Assembly: GCA_903904835.1 (NCBI GenBank)
Contig: CAIVEI010000111.1
Span: 1-37,973 of the forward strand
From: an uncultured Schlesneria sp.
GTDB lineage: Bacteria; Planctomycetota; Planctomycetia; Planctomycetales; Planctomycetaceae
Length of the DNA: 37,973 nucleotides
Direction: 5' to 3'
Position numbers and translations under genes: made by a program. The notes under the pieces are model-generated. The model was given only the letters and a program-made list of their open reading frames with translations. It was not told the DNA's origin and ran no database searches. Positions 1 through 9,207 of the stretch are shown here, one piece after another (position 1 is the first letter of the stretch; every line of letters starts with the position of its first letter).

Positions 1-42
1 GCCCAGATCTTGAGTCGACTGTTACCTCGACCACCGACATGA

Positions 43-61
43 AATCGGTCTCCGACCGATT
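43..61. repeat. Short inverted repeat near the window edge
   Basis: Perfect 8-base arms AATCGGTC and GACCGATT are separated by TCC. There is no T-tract on either side, so a terminator is not supported. The same core (ACCGATT/AATCGGT) recurs in opposite order at 2886-2902. It could be a small structured spacer or a chance palindrome. Confidence 0.3.
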
Positions 62-249
62 CAAGACGCGTTGTTCAACGCATTTTTAGGTCGCGTGCCA
101 GGGTGCGGAAAATGGGTTTAACCGCGACTCGAAGAGAAGCGGGAGCGGCGGAATTGACCTCAGTCGAGGCGTCATTTCTCTTTGGGGCAGTGCGAAAAGT
201 CGGGGATGCGGCAACGCTCAAAGAGATCGGCTGGACACTGCGCCGCTGG

Positions 250-1197
250 CTACGGGTTAAACGATGGATCGGTCGCTTCTCGTTCGCGCTTCTTCCCTTC
301 CTGGTAAAACTTTTCCATCTCGACGAGTGTTGCAGAACGTATATCTCGGCCGAGGTCTTTCAGGCGTTTTTCGATGTATTCCACTCGACGCTGAAACTTG
401 GCGTTACTGGCGCGCAACGCTTCTTCGGGATTGATGTGCCAGCGTCGTGCTATGTTGGCCAACACAAAAAGGACATCACCGAGTTCGGATTCGATTCGTT
501 CTTGACGCTTGGCATCGAATGGCTCAGGATCGGGTTCGACGGCGGCGTCGACAGAGGCGGCGACTTGAGGAATCTCGCCATTCGGGAAAAGCTCCTGAGC
601 GAGTTCGCCAATCTCTTCCCTCAGTTTATCGAACAACATTGCCCGTGAGGGAAAATCATAGCCGACACGGGCTGCCTTTTTCGAAAGTCGCGCGGCCCTG
701 GCGAGGGCAGGAAGAGCGACTGGCAGTCCGTCGAAGATCGATTCCCGGCTTTTTTCTTCCTGCTTGATACGGTCCCAATTCCGACTGACGTCGCTGGTTG
801 AGCTTACCGAAGATTCACCGAAGACATGCGGATGTCTTCGAATCATCTTACGATTCAAGCCTTTGACCACATCAGTCAGATTGAAGCGTCCCTCGTCCGC
901 TGCGATCTGACTGTCGAGCAGAACCTGCAGCAGGACGTCACCTAATTCCTCAACGATCGCTTCGTCATCCCCCGAATCGATCGCGTCGAGCAATTCATAG
1001 GTCTCTTCAAGCGTATAAGGCTTGATGGACTCGAGCGTCTGTTCGCGGTCCCAGGGACAACCAGACGGGGATCTCAGCTTTGCAATGATTTCGCAAAGCT
1101 CCTGAAAGACAGGCCCCAGATCCTTGTGATCAGGGGGAGTTCCCGGTTCCGGCGCAATCCCTGACGTCTGATTCTCAGGAGTCTCGGGCATGGTCAT
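250..1197 (-). CDS. mazG: MazG nucleoside triphosphate pyrophosphohydrolase
   Basis: This 315-residue protein hydrolyses (d)NTPs to the monophosphate and pyrophosphate, a cytosolic house-cleaning role. Two MazG folds are visible. The first has GCPWDREQT, then EETYE, then EELGDVLLQ, which supply the Mg-binding Glu/Asp set. The second has [10 protein letters not shown] and [14 protein letters not shown]. coli MazG is about 263 residues, so this one is longer, with a Pro/Glu-rich N-terminus and an insert between the halves around residues 205-230. The ATG overlaps the TGA of xylB by one base (TGATG), which suggests translational coupling, although the pairing has no obvious metabolic logic. A second in-frame ATG two codons downstream is also possible. 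Family assignment is secure. Confidence 0.95.
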   Translation of the reverse strand: MTMPETPENQTSGIAPEPGTPPDHKDLGPVFQELCEIIAKLRSPSGCPWDREQTLESIKPYTLEETYELLDAIDSGDDEAIVEELGDVLLQVLLDSQIAADEGRFNLTDVVKGLNRKMIRRHPHVFGESSVSSTSDVSRNWDRIKQEEKSRESIFDGLPVALPALARAARLSKKAARVGYDFPSRAMLFDKLREEIGELAQELFPNGEIPQVAASVDAAVEPDPEPFDAKRQERIESELGDVLFVLANIARRWHINPEEALRASNAKFQRRVEYIEKRLKDLGRDIRSATLVEMEKFYQEGKKREREATDPSFNP

Positions 1198-2735
1198 CAG
1201 GACTCGGAAACGATCTTGGCAATATCAACAAACTCATTTTTCAAGGCTTTATAGAGTTTGCCAAACATCGGATAGGACTTCGTATAAATCCGCTTTGCTT
1301 CCGCCTGAGGATCGGTGCTGGCAACCACTTTAACAGCGGCGGTACATGCTTCAACGACCGATTTATATTTACCTGTCCCGGATGCGGCAAGCAATGCAGC
1401 GCCATAGGCAGGGCCTTCTTCGGTATTGATCAAGCTGACGCGACGACCATAGACGTCGGCTTGCATCTGTCGCCAGAAATCGCTTCGGGCACCACCACCG
1501 GACAAGCGAATTTCACGGATCGGAATGTTCATCGAATTGATGACTTCCAGTGAGTCACGCATCGCGTACGTGGCACCTTCCATGATCGATCGGATCATGT
1601 GCGAACGCCCGTGACGCAGGCTGAGTCCGATCCAGCAGGCTCGTGCGTTGGGATCGGCATGCGGAGTTCGTTCGCCTGTCAGATACGGCAGAAAGAACAA
1701 CCCTTCACATCCCGGCGGTGCTTCCGCAGCCTGTTCGGTAATCAAATTATAAGGGTCTGTTTTCAGTCGCTTTCCATCAGTCATTTCTGCGTGAGCTAGC
1801 TGATTGCGATACCATTGCAAGCTGCCACCGGCGGAAAGAACAACCCCCATGACATGCCACTTGCCTCGAACGGCGTGACAGAACGTATGAACGCGTCCGG
1901 CCGGATCGATTTGAACATCGTCGCTATGAGCAAACACAACCCCGCTTGTTCCCATCGTTGCCGAGATGATGCCTCGTTTGACGATTCCGTTTCCAACAGC
2001 ACCTGCCGCTTGATCGCCAGCGCCGCCAACAACCGGAACGCCTTTTTTCAAACCCAGCAGTTTTGCAGCCTCTTCGGTCAATGTCCCGGTGACATCTTCG
2101 GATTCGTAAACTTTTGGCAGGGCCGACATTTTGATGTCGAGTCGGTCGATCAAAGGCTTACACCATTGTCGTGCCCGAACATCGAGAAGAAGTGTCCCGG
2201 AAGCGTCGCTGACGTCGGTGGCAAACTCCTCTGTTAACCGAAATCGAATGTAATCCTTTGGCAGCAGGATATGAGCGATCTTCGCATAATTTTTCGGCTC
2301 ATGGTTTTTGAGCCAGACGATTTTCGGAGCCGTGAACCCGGTTAACGCGGGGTTGGCGACCATTTCGATCAGCTTGGCACGACCACCCACCTTGTGCTCG
2401 ATGTCAGCACATTCCTGAGCGGTCCTCTGGTCATTCCAGAGAATCGCCGGACGAATCACCGCATTTTGTTTGTCGAGAAAAACGCTACCGTGCATCTGTC
2501 CGCTAAGGCCAATTCCCGCGATGTCATCCGGCTTGATTTTGCCAGCCTTGAGGACTTTTTTGACGGTCGTCTGTGTGGCTTCCCACCAATCTTCGGGATT
2601 CTGTTCCGACCAACCTGGCTTGGGGGACGAGAGTTCGTATTCAGTGGTGGCGCTGGCTAATATCGTACCATCTTCTCGCATTGCCAGTGTTTTTGTGCCA
2701 CTCGTACCAATGTCGATCCCCAGAAATACTGCCAT
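1197..2735 (-). CDS. xylB: Xylulokinase (FGGY carbohydrate kinase)
   Basis: This 512-residue FGGY-family kinase phosphorylates D-xylulose to xylulose 5-phosphate in the cytosol, feeding the pentose phosphate pathway. The N-terminus [14 protein letters not shown] is the phosphate-1 loop. GLSGQMHG and the WNDQRT segment are typical of xylulokinases. [13 protein letters not shown] and [14 protein letters not shown] form the second actin-like ATP-binding lobe. The length matches the family, about 480-520. AAGGAA lies about nine bases before the ATG. It is followed directly by mazG with a one-base overlap. No xylose isomerase or transporter is nearby, so the physiological substrate is inferred from family features only. 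Confidence 0.92.
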   Translation of the reverse strand: MAVFLGIDIGTSGTKTLAMREDGTILASATTEYELSSPKPGWSEQNPEDWWEATQTTVKKVLKAGKIKPDDIAGIGLSGQMHGSVFLDKQNAVIRPAILWNDQRTAQECADIEHKVGGRAKLIEMVANPALTGFTAPKIVWLKNHEPKNYAKIAHILLPKDYIRFRLTEEFATDVSDASGTLLLDVRARQWCKPLIDRLDIKMSALPKVYESEDVTGTLTEEAAKLLGLKKGVPVVGGAGDQAAGAVGNGIVKRGIISATMGTSGVVFAHSDDVQIDPAGRVHTFCHAVRGKWHVMGVVLSAGGSLQWYRNQLAHAEMTDGKRLKTDPYNLITEQAAEAPPGCEGLFFLPYLTGERTPHADPNARACWIGLSLRHGRSHMIRSIMEGATYAMRDSLEVINSMNIPIREIRLSGGGARSDFWRQMQADVYGRRVSLINTEEGPAYGAALLAASGTGKYKSVVEACTAAVKVVASTDPQAEAKRIYTKSYPMFGKLYKALKNEFVDIAKIVSES

Positions 2736-3169
2736 CGTACGCGGTTCCTTGATCTGAACGAAAAGTTAATCGGCTGCGGGATTTCGGTGAATGTCAAATG
2801 TGATTTCCACACCAGATTAACACGCAACCGATGATATTCTTTGAACTTTGAGTGGAATATTCGAAAGGCGGGTATGTCGATACCCACCGATTGATAATCG
2901 GTCAGTATATCGCAACGCTGCGTCGCTCGCCACGCAGACGGGACCGAGAACCAGTGCCAATTAGTGTTTCAAACTTCTGTTCAATCGAAATTCCAATTTG
3001 AAAGGATGAATGGGACTTACAGGACTAATGGGCCTCCGCCCCCCTGGGCGGACATGTGAGCACTTCGAGAAAGTGGTGCTAGCGGATAGACTGGGGGCCG
3101 CGACGTCTGTTGTTGCTATTGCCGTTGAAAACCAACAAACCTTGTATTCGCTGACTGGATGCAGCTCGC
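2736..3169. other. Intergenic region between xylB and panB with three small hairpins
   Basis: This 434-base divergent spacer contains no convincing gene. It should hold the promoters of xylB-mazG and panB. Three inverted repeats are visible. GGGTA/TACCC is at 2870-2885. ACCGATT/AATCGGT is at 2886-2902, immediately adjacent. TCCGCCC/GGGCGGA with a CCCT loop is at 3035-3052. None is followed by a T-tract. The adjoining pair at 2870-2902 could be an operator, but nothing links it to a regulator. Confidence 0.4.
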
Positions 3170-3991
3170 ATGTCCGAACCGAAAAAGAATTCTTCCACCG
3201 CAAGTCCCATGTCGGTGCCAAAGTTTGCCGCGTGTAAAGGCCGCGAGCAAAAGCTGACAGTACTGACCGCGTATGACTTCGTCTTCGCCAGTCTGTTTGA
3301 CCAGGCGGGTGTCGACGCCATTCTGGTTGGTGATTCATTGGGCATGGTGGTTCAGGGCAAATCGACGACGATGCCTGTTACGCTGGATCAGATGATTTAT
3401 CATGGTGAGATTGTTGCCAGGGCTGTCAGTCGGGCGCTGGTCATTGTCGATATGCCGTTCATGTCATATCAGGTCAGCCCAACTCAGGCGGTCGAGAACG
3501 CTGGCCGGATTTTCAAAGAAACGGGTGCGGGTGCCGTCAAGATCGAGGGAGGCGTTCATCAGGCTGACACTATTCGAGCATTGGCTGCGGCCGACTTGCC
3601 CGTGATGGCGCATGTCGGATTGCGGCCTCAATCCGTTCGAAAGCTTGGGGGAATGTCGAAAGTTCAACGAGACGAAGCTGCGCTGCTCGCAGATGCTCAC
3701 GCCGCCGAAGAGGCGGGGGCATTCGCTGTCGTATTGGAATTAATCCCCCGTTCGATCGCGTCGGCGATTACGAAAAAACTTACCATCCCGACGATTGGAA
3801 TCGGTGCCGGCCCAGATTGCGACGGACAGGTGCTTGTCAGTTATGACATGCTTGGGTTGACCCAGGGGTTCCAGCCAAAATTTCTGAAACGATATGCCGA
3901 CATTCATGCATCGGCGATGGAAGCAACATCCCGTTACGTCGAAGAAGTGCGTAACGGCCAGTTTCCTGATGCGGCGCATACCCATGAATAG
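3170..3991 (+). CDS. panB: 3-methyl-2-oxobutanoate hydroxymethyltransferase
   Basis: This 273-residue protein transfers a hydroxymethyl group from methylene-tetrahydrofolate to alpha-ketoisovalerate, giving ketopantoate in pantothenate/CoA synthesis. PanB signatures run through the sequence: TAYDFVFASLFDQAG, LVGDSLGMVVQG with the metal-binding Asp, FMSYQVSP, AVKIEGG, HVGLRPQSVRKLGG, the catalytic-Glu region LELIP, and IGIGAGPDCDGQVLV. E. coli PanB is 264 residues, so this is full length. The N-terminal Ser/Pro stretch and a second ATG at 3209 leave a 13-residue uncertainty in the start. panC and panD are not in the window. Identity is secure. Confidence 0.96.
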   Translation: MSEPKKNSSTASPMSVPKFAACKGREQKLTVLTAYDFVFASLFDQAGVDAILVGDSLGMVVQGKSTTMPVTLDQMIYHGEIVARAVSRALVIVDMPFMSYQVSPTQAVENAGRIFKETGAGAVKIEGGVHQADTIRALAAADLPVMAHVGLRPQSVRKLGGMSKVQRDEAALLADAHAAEEAGAFAVVLELIPRSIASAITKKLTIPTIGIGAGPDCDGQVLVSYDMLGLTQGFQPKFLKRYADIHASAMEATSRYVEEVRNGQFPDAAHTHE

Positions 3992-4060
3992 CTGCTTCCC
4001 GTCGAGAATACGAAAACTTTATATCGACGACGTTCGCGTCAACAGCAAGGGTTAAATTCG

Positions 4061-5272
4061 TTGGACTTTATACCACCACCTCGATCTGCCTGGTCGGTCC
4101 GGGACGGCGTCACCTATCTCAATCACGGTTCGTTTGGGCCTGCGCCGCTGGTCGTTCAAGAATGCCGTGAAGAGTGGTCACGACGGCTGGAGCGACAGCC
4201 GATGGATTTCTTTTTGCGCGAGATGGAACCGGCACTTGATGAGGCAATGGCCTCCCTTTCAAGGTTTGTCGGTGCTGATCCGCGAGACATGGTCTTTGTC
4301 GACAATGCGACAGTGGCTATGAATGTCGTTGCTGAAAATATCGAACTGAAAGCGGGCGATGAAGTTTTGCTGAATGATCACGAATATGGGGCCGTCTTTC
4401 GGATCTGGCGTCAGAAATGCGAAAAAGTTGGTGCTCGCGTCGTCAGCGCAAGACTTGGCAATTTTTTCGATCAGCAGATCTTGACCGGCGACACTGGCCA
4501 AGCGGATCTGACTCGGACTGTTGTTGAGTCAATTTTCAGTGCCGTTACCGAAAAGACGAAGATCATAATTGTCAGCCATATTACGTCACCTTCGGCGATC
4601 ATCTTTCCGGTCGCCGAGATTTGTCGTGAAGCTCGTCATCGAGGCATTCCTGTATGTATTGATGGTCCGCATGCGATTGCGATGCGAGACATCAATCTCA
4701 AAGAAATTGACTGCGACTTTTATTGCGCCAGCCTGCATAAATGGCTGAGTGCGCCATTCGGGTCCGGTTTTTTGTATGTAAAACGTACGTATCAGCAACG
4801 ACTGAAACCACACATGACAAGTTGGGGACGCAGCCTTGGCGGTCGGGACGAACGCTGGCAGGACCATATCAACTGGCTGGGGACACGCGACCCCGCTCCG
4901 TTTCTTTCTGTGCCTGCGGCGATCAAGTTTCTTGAAGAAGTGGGATTGCAGGGATTTCGAAATTGGACTCACCAACTCGCTCAATATGCTCGTCAGAAAC
5001 TTGAATGCCTGTTTAACACGAAGGCCTGGATTCCAGAATCACCAGACTGGTATGGGTCGATGATCGCCGTTCCGTTACCTGCGAGCGATATCAAAAAGTC
5101 AAAACCGAATGCCATGCATCCGCTTCAGCAACAACTTTGGGAACGATTCCAGATCGAGATTCCAATCTCAGATTGCTGCGGGCAATCTTTCATACGCGTG
5201 TCATGCCATCTGTACAACACGCGTGATGAAATTGATCGACTGATCCAGGCCTTGTCGCAATCAGGGATTTAG
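4061..5272 (+). CDS. Class V aminotransferase (isopenicillin N epimerase-like)
   Basis: This 403-residue fold-type I PLP enzyme starts at a TTG preceded by AAGGG. LNHGSFGPAP at residues 20-29 is typical of the isopenicillin N epimerase-like branch of class V. IDGPHA near residue 200 carries the Asp that contacts the PLP pyridine nitrogen. SLHKWL contains the Schiff-base lysine, Lys227. The substrate cannot be read from sequence; members include epimerases, cysteine desulfurase-like enzymes and kynureninase-like enzymes. It lies 69 bases after panB and could be co-transcribed. Its stop codon overlaps that of the convergent amidohydrolase (TTAG). Family is sure, reaction unknown. Confidence 0.88.
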   Translation: MDFIPPPRSAWSVRDGVTYLNHGSFGPAPLVVQECREEWSRRLERQPMDFFLREMEPALDEAMASLSRFVGADPRDMVFVDNATVAMNVVAENIELKAGDEVLLNDHEYGAVFRIWRQKCEKVGARVVSARLGNFFDQQILTGDTGQADLTRTVVESIFSAVTEKTKIIIVSHITSPSAIIFPVAEICREARHRGIPVCIDGPHAIAMRDINLKEIDCDFYCASLHKWLSAPFGSGFLYVKRTYQQRLKPHMTSWGRSLGGRDERWQDHINWLGTRDPAPFLSVPAAIKFLEEVGLQGFRNWTHQLAQYARQKLECLFNTKAWIPESPDWYGSMIAVPLPASDIKKSKPNAMHPLQQQLWERFQIEIPISDCCGQSFIRVSCHLYNTRDEIDRLIQALSQSGI

Positions 5273-6498
5273 GATTGGTTGGCCAGGTCAGGCGCGAGCC
5301 AGACCCAACGTCCATTGACCATCGTTCCGAAAACTCGATTTGCCGGGTCAAATAATTCAGGATACGGACTTCGCCGAGCCGAATCCGCCAATCGAATCAG
5401 CGTGAAATCTGCCGGAATCCGGGTACCAGAATGTGGTTCGAAACCCAAGGCAAGTCGTCCATTTCTGGAACCGATTTGTAACAGGTCTCGCTGTGACAGG
5501 TCGGGGTGGCGAGCCGCCAGGAATTGCAGTTCTGCAAACAGGCTGAGATCTGGGTTCGAAGCGCGGCTATCTGTCCCGACTGCAACCTGACCACCAAGTT
5601 CCATCAAGCGTCGCCAGGGATGTTTAGAATGCCCGAATGCTGCATGAGTCCTCGGACAGTAAACCAACGTCATTTGAGGTTGTGAGGCCAGAAATTTCAG
5701 CTCAGTGTCGTCGAGATAATTGCCGTGAATAATCAGCGAGCGAGGTGCTTTGGCCAGCACTTCCAGATAATCCATCGGTTTAAGTGGAGTTTGAAACTGG
5801 GTGCCGCTCCAGATCCCAAAGTCGATTAGCATCTCGCGAAATTCGCCAGTTCCTGCGCCAAGCAGTTCAATCTCTGGCTTCGTTTCAGCAAGATGCATGG
5901 CCAAGGGACAGTTTGTCCGTAAGGAGATCTCGACCGACTGCCTGACAAGATCCAGATGTGTGCTATAAGGAGCGTGGGGACTGATACCTCGGCTGTAAAT
6001 GCTCTTACCTGTGAGACGTGATCCGGCGAGTTTGGTTTGTTGCTGAATTCGTTCGGGAGACAGGCCCAGCACTTCTTGGAAAATGGTCCCTTTGAAGTCC
6101 GCTTTCGCATAATCAGCAGCAGACCACCCGACCGTAGCAATCTCGCCGACAATGGTCGTTCCTGATTGCCAGGATTCCTCAATTCCGGCGCTGATGGCAG
6201 CGCTGGTCAATTCTGGATTTTCGCGTCGGTATTTGACGACATTTCGAATCCAGTCAGTGAACCGGCCTGTCGTCGGAATTGGTTCTTTAAGGCCACTGAA
6301 CTCAAGATGAGTATGGACGTTAACAAGCCCCTCGACCATCGCCACGGGCCCGAGTTCAATCGCATCCGCAGTTCGGCCAGGTTCGATACTTATGACAAGT
6401 CCGTCACGCAACTGAAGCGTAACGTCCGATCGCGATTGGTCGGAGCATACCAGCCATTCGACGTGGTAACACTGAACGTCATTCACGACTGGCCGCAC
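5269..6498 (-). CDS. Amidohydrolase-superfamily deaminase/chlorohydrolase-like protein
   Basis: This 409-residue cytosolic metal-dependent hydrolase belongs to the cytosine deaminase/SsnA/TrzN branch. The first metal site is VNVHTHLEFSG, the next is SPHAPYSTH, then the MHLAET histidine and Glu, and the closing metal Asp is in VAVGTDSRASNPDLSLF. A HxHLEFS motif is known from aminodeoxyfutalosine deaminases of the futalosine menaquinone pathway and also from S-adenosylhomocysteine deaminase relatives, so it does not decide the substrate. The chosen start is GTG; a second GTG four codons later is possible. It is 58 bases downstream of the radical SAM gene on the same strand and may share its transcript. 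Confidence 0.85.
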   Translation of the reverse strand: MRPVVNDVQCYHVEWLVCSDQSRSDVTLQLRDGLVISIEPGRTADAIELGPVAMVEGLVNVHTHLEFSGLKEPIPTTGRFTDWIRNVVKYRRENPELTSAAISAGIEESWQSGTTIVGEIATVGWSAADYAKADFKGTIFQEVLGLSPERIQQQTKLAGSRLTGKSIYSRGISPHAPYSTHLDLVRQSVEISLRTNCPLAMHLAETKPEIELLGAGTGEFREMLIDFGIWSGTQFQTPLKPMDYLEVLAKAPRSLIIHGNYLDDTELKFLASQPQMTLVYCPRTHAAFGHSKHPWRRLMELGGQVAVGTDSRASNPDLSLFAELQFLAARHPDLSQRDLLQIGSRNGRLALGFEPHSGTRIPADFTLIRLADSARRSPYPELFDPANRVFGTMVNGRWVWLAPDLANQS

Positions 6499-6556
6499 CC
6501 TGTTTTCTTAGTTCTTTTGGAGAGTCTCTAGAAATTGACAGGCACCACATCTGCCA

Positions 6557-7789
6557 TCATGCGTGTACCGGCTTTTGAACGGAAGCCGCATCTAAGGCTT
6601 TGTAGGCTCCAAAATCGTTGAACCAGAATCGCTTAGCGAATCGGTAAGCCCAACTCCGTTCGGGAATCTCATGTCCGGGGCCATATTGCGAGGGTCGGGA
6701 TTCCATTTTGGTCAATTCTGCCAGTGCCGTCTTTCGAGCGGTCTGGTCACCGGCTTCGTGACTGACCACAAGTTGATGAAGCAGGTCAGGACGCTCAAGC
6801 ACAATACAACCACGAGTGGACGACGCAGCAAGTTGCCTGAAATCATGCAGGAATTCTGACTTACCGATCACATCGCGAATGTGCCGCTTGTCATGGATGG
6901 ACTCTTTGGCGAACTGAATGATCGGACAGGGTTCAATTCCTCCCCACGGATTAATATGGTGAGTCAGTCCAGATGCAGCAGGGCAGATTGCCTGACCTTC
7001 ACCGTCGTAATAGGCATCGATGATGCCGATGGGTTTTCGGACTCGCATGTCAACAACAAACCGGCGGATTCGCAATTGTTGTTCACGGGTGAGTGAAAGT
7101 TCTGGCTGCGGATTTGGGCCCATTGGTCGATAGACATGGAACCACGAATACATGACTCCCATTTCGATCAGTCTGTCAAGCCAGGCTTCATTGACGAGGT
7201 CGTCGATATTTGTTTGACACACGCTGGTACAAACGCCGGTAATCACCTTGTTTTTAAGGCAGTTTTGCAGGCCTTCCATCGTTTTCGAGAGAACATCGGG
7301 CCGACCGCGACGTTCGTCGCTGATGATCTCGGTCCCTTCCACGCTGATCAGCGGCGTTACGTTTCCTAGCCGGCGCAACTCTTTGGCGACTTCGTCGGTA
7401 ATAAAGTGACCGTTTGTGAAGACCTGAAAATAACAATCCGGGTGTGCCGCCAGGATCTCGAGCAGTTGCGGGTGCATGAACGGTTCGCCCCCGACAATGC
7501 CAAAAAAGCGGTTTCCAACCTCTTTCGATTCATTCAGCAACCGATTCATCGATTCGACGTCAATTGTCTGTTGCTTTGCTGAAACGTCGACCCAGCAGCC
7601 CTGACACCGCAGATTGCAGCTGTTGATGACCGAAATATAGATAAAGGGTGGAAAGAATTCGCCGCGTTTCATCCGCCGTTTGAATCGTTGAACCGACATC
7701 ATTCCCTGGAAACCGAAGTTGTAAGCAAGCTTCCAGAGCAATCGCTTGTCGGTTTCGACCATAAGGCGCCGAGCCATTCGTAGATACAT
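6557..7789 (-). CDS. Radical SAM protein with SPASM-like C-terminus
   Basis: This 410-residue protein would bind a [4Fe-4S] cluster and S-adenosylmethionine and start a radical reaction. The cluster motif CNLRCQGCW (Cys58, Cys62, Cys65) is followed by the GGEPFMHP motif. The C-terminal half has more cysteines (QAICPAAS, IEPCPI, RGCIV) in a SPASM/Twitch-like arrangement suggesting an auxiliary cluster. The N-terminus is basic (FKRRMKRGEFFPPF). The general layout recalls HpnH, the hopanoid adenosyltransferase, but HpnH has a CNLACAGC-type motif and other differences, so I do not assign that name. GAGGA precedes the ATG. It lies 188 bases downstream of the CobW-type GTPase. The substrate is unknown. 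Confidence 0.85.
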   Translation of the reverse strand: MYLRMARRLMVETDKRLLWKLAYNFGFQGMMSVQRFKRRMKRGEFFPPFIYISVINSCNLRCQGCWVDVSAKQQTIDVESMNRLLNESKEVGNRFFGIVGGEPFMHPQLLEILAAHPDCYFQVFTNGHFITDEVAKELRRLGNVTPLISVEGTEIISDERRGRPDVLSKTMEGLQNCLKNKVITGVCTSVCQTNIDDLVNEAWLDRLIEMGVMYSWFHVYRPMGPNPQPELSLTREQQLRIRRFVVDMRVRKPIGIIDAYYDGEGQAICPAASGLTHHINPWGGIEPCPIIQFAKESIHDKRHIRDVIGKSEFLHDFRQLAASSTRGCIVLERPDLLHQLVVSHEAGDQTARKTALAELTKMESRPSQYGPGHEIPERSWAYRFAKRFWFNDFGAYKALDAASVQKPVHA

Positions 7790-7977
7790 CGCAAATATTC
7801 CTCAAACGGCTTGAATCCGCCGATTCGACCTTTGTTCCATCAGCAAAAGTTCACACCCTCGCACGAGACAATCTACATCAATTTGAATGCCAAAGCATCA
7901 GACAGGCCGAAGCAAGGCTGGCGACCACCCAGTAACAACTCGCTTTGTTACCGATGTGGTCGCTGCCGATTAGCGAG

Positions 7978-9090
7978 TTATACGACTCCCGTAGCCGAGA
8001 TCCGATGTGTCGGTTGAGGCCGACCGGGCCGGAACATCTGGGCTTCTCCAAACTGTGGCGATGCCATCCGGGCTGAGCAGATCTGTCGAATGGTCTGTTC
8101 GACCATCGTCCCTAACAGGGAAGGATCGCACGCAACGCGGGCATTAACGACAAGATCGACATCCTTTGTGTGAATGTGTGAGGGCAACGAAAGCTCGGGA
8201 GGAAGGTCGCGACTGACAAGGTTCGCGACACCAAATGCTGCGTCGCTCAGGCCAATCAGTTTTAGATGTGCGACTTCCAAACCTTGATCGACCAGGTGTT
8301 GCTTGAGTCCACGAATCGTGTCCAGCAATAGTTCGTCCAATGAAAATTCGGCCGTTGACGAAATTTGAACGCTACTATTGAGCCAGCCAAGTTCAGCCTC
8401 GCCCTCGGCATAGGTATCATAGTCGATGTCGAGAACTCGCCGACCGAATTCACCGACCTGATCGAGGAACTCGAAATAGGCATCGAAGCCTTTGCCTGTT
8501 TTTGCCGAGACCGCAAGTCTCGGAGTATTTGGATACTGTTGATCCAACAGTGAATGCAGTTCCGTCAATTCTTCTGGCAATAACTCGTCGATTCGGTTGA
8601 TCAGAATCAAGTCCGCTTCTTCGAGTTGTTTCTGCAGAATATAAGCAGCTTTCGGTGAAAAACCGGTGCCAGGCTCATTCCTCAGAATTTTTCGCCCCTG
8701 GCTGGGCTTGAGAATGACACCATACGGTGCGATCTGAAATCTGGATTGATACAGTTGCTTCAGGGGCTGGATGACCGTTGCTACCAGATCCGTGCAACTT
8801 CCAACAGGTTCGGCCAGGATCAGGTCGGGAACCTTGTCCTGCCCAATCTTGTCGATGGTTGAGATCAGGTCGGTGAAACGGCAGCAGAAGCAGGCACCGG
8901 CCACTTCCCCGACTTCGAAACCTTGTGAACGAAGCGATTTCGTATCGACCAGATCCGCTGCCTGATCGTTTGTGACGATCCCAACCGACATCCCTTTCGA
9001 CATATAATGCCGCGCAAGACGCGCCAAAGTTGTCGTCTTGCCAGCACCGAGGAAGCCGCCAACCATGATGAAACGTATTGTATGAGACAT
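7978..9090 (-). CDS. CobW/HypB/UreG-family GTPase (putative metallochaperone)
   Basis: This is a 370-residue G3E-family P-loop GTPase. GGFLGAGKTT (residues 11-20) is the Walker A motif. GACFCC at 65-70 matches the CxCC metal-binding motif of the COG0523/CobW branch. LILAEPVGS is the Walker B region and INRIDE the guanine-specificity loop. Members insert or buffer metals such as Zn or Co. I chose ATG 9090 because AAAAGG lies six bases upstream and the Walker A follows at once; an in-frame GTG at 9123 would add 11 residues. It is divergent from the DegT gene across a 117-base spacer. No typical metal target is adjacent, so it might serve a metalloprotein of this cluster. Confidence 0.88.
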   Translation of the reverse strand: MSHTIRFIMVGGFLGAGKTTTLARLARHYMSKGMSVGIVTNDQAADLVDTKSLRSQGFEVGEVAGACFCCRFTDLISTIDKIGQDKVPDLILAEPVGSCTDLVATVIQPLKQLYQSRFQIAPYGVILKPSQGRKILRNEPGTGFSPKAAYILQKQLEEADLILINRIDELLPEELTELHSLLDQQYPNTPRLAVSAKTGKGFDAYFEFLDQVGEFGRRVLDIDYDTYAEGEAELGWLNSSVQISSTAEFSLDELLLDTIRGLKQHLVDQGLEVAHLKLIGLSDAAFGVANLVSRDLPPELSLPSHIHTKDVDLVVNARVACDPSLLGTMVEQTIRQICSARMASPQFGEAQMFRPGRPQPTHRISATGVV

Positions 9091-9116
9091 AAATTGCCTT
9101 TTATGAACAGGGTCGT

Positions 9117-9146
9117 TTGACACATGCGTTTGGTTAGCAACATAGT
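9117..9146 (+). promoter_or_regulatory. Possible sigma70-type promoter for the DegT-led gene run
   Basis: TTGACA at 9117-9122 matches the -35 consensus perfectly. With an 18-base spacer, CATAGT (9141-9146) matches TATAAT at four of six positions. Initiation would fall around 9153, giving a leader of about 55 bases before the ATG at 9208. The spacer is shared with the divergent CobW-type gene. Only consensus matching supports it. Confidence 0.35.
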
Positions 9147-9207
9147 AGACAATGCGGCTTGTCCGGCTTCAAGTAACAGCATCAAACGGGGTTGAGACGC
9201 TAAGCAG

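Noticed and set aside
103-648. Plus-strand open frame at the window start
   Set aside because: Most of it is antisense to mazG, which has clear family motifs. The first 147 bases are outside mazG but alone give no recognised domain.
1815-2237. Plus-strand frame of 140 residues
   Set aside because: It lies entirely antisense to xylB and has no family features.
6557-7789. Naming the radical SAM protein HpnH
   Set aside because: The cluster motif and C-terminal cysteines differ from HpnH, and hopanoid genes other than a cyclase are absent.
7811-8017. Small plus-strand frame with a CYRCGRC-like cysteine pattern
   Set aside because: It runs into the antisense of the CobW-type gene, has no ribosome site, and the cysteines are too few and irregular for a zinc ribbon.
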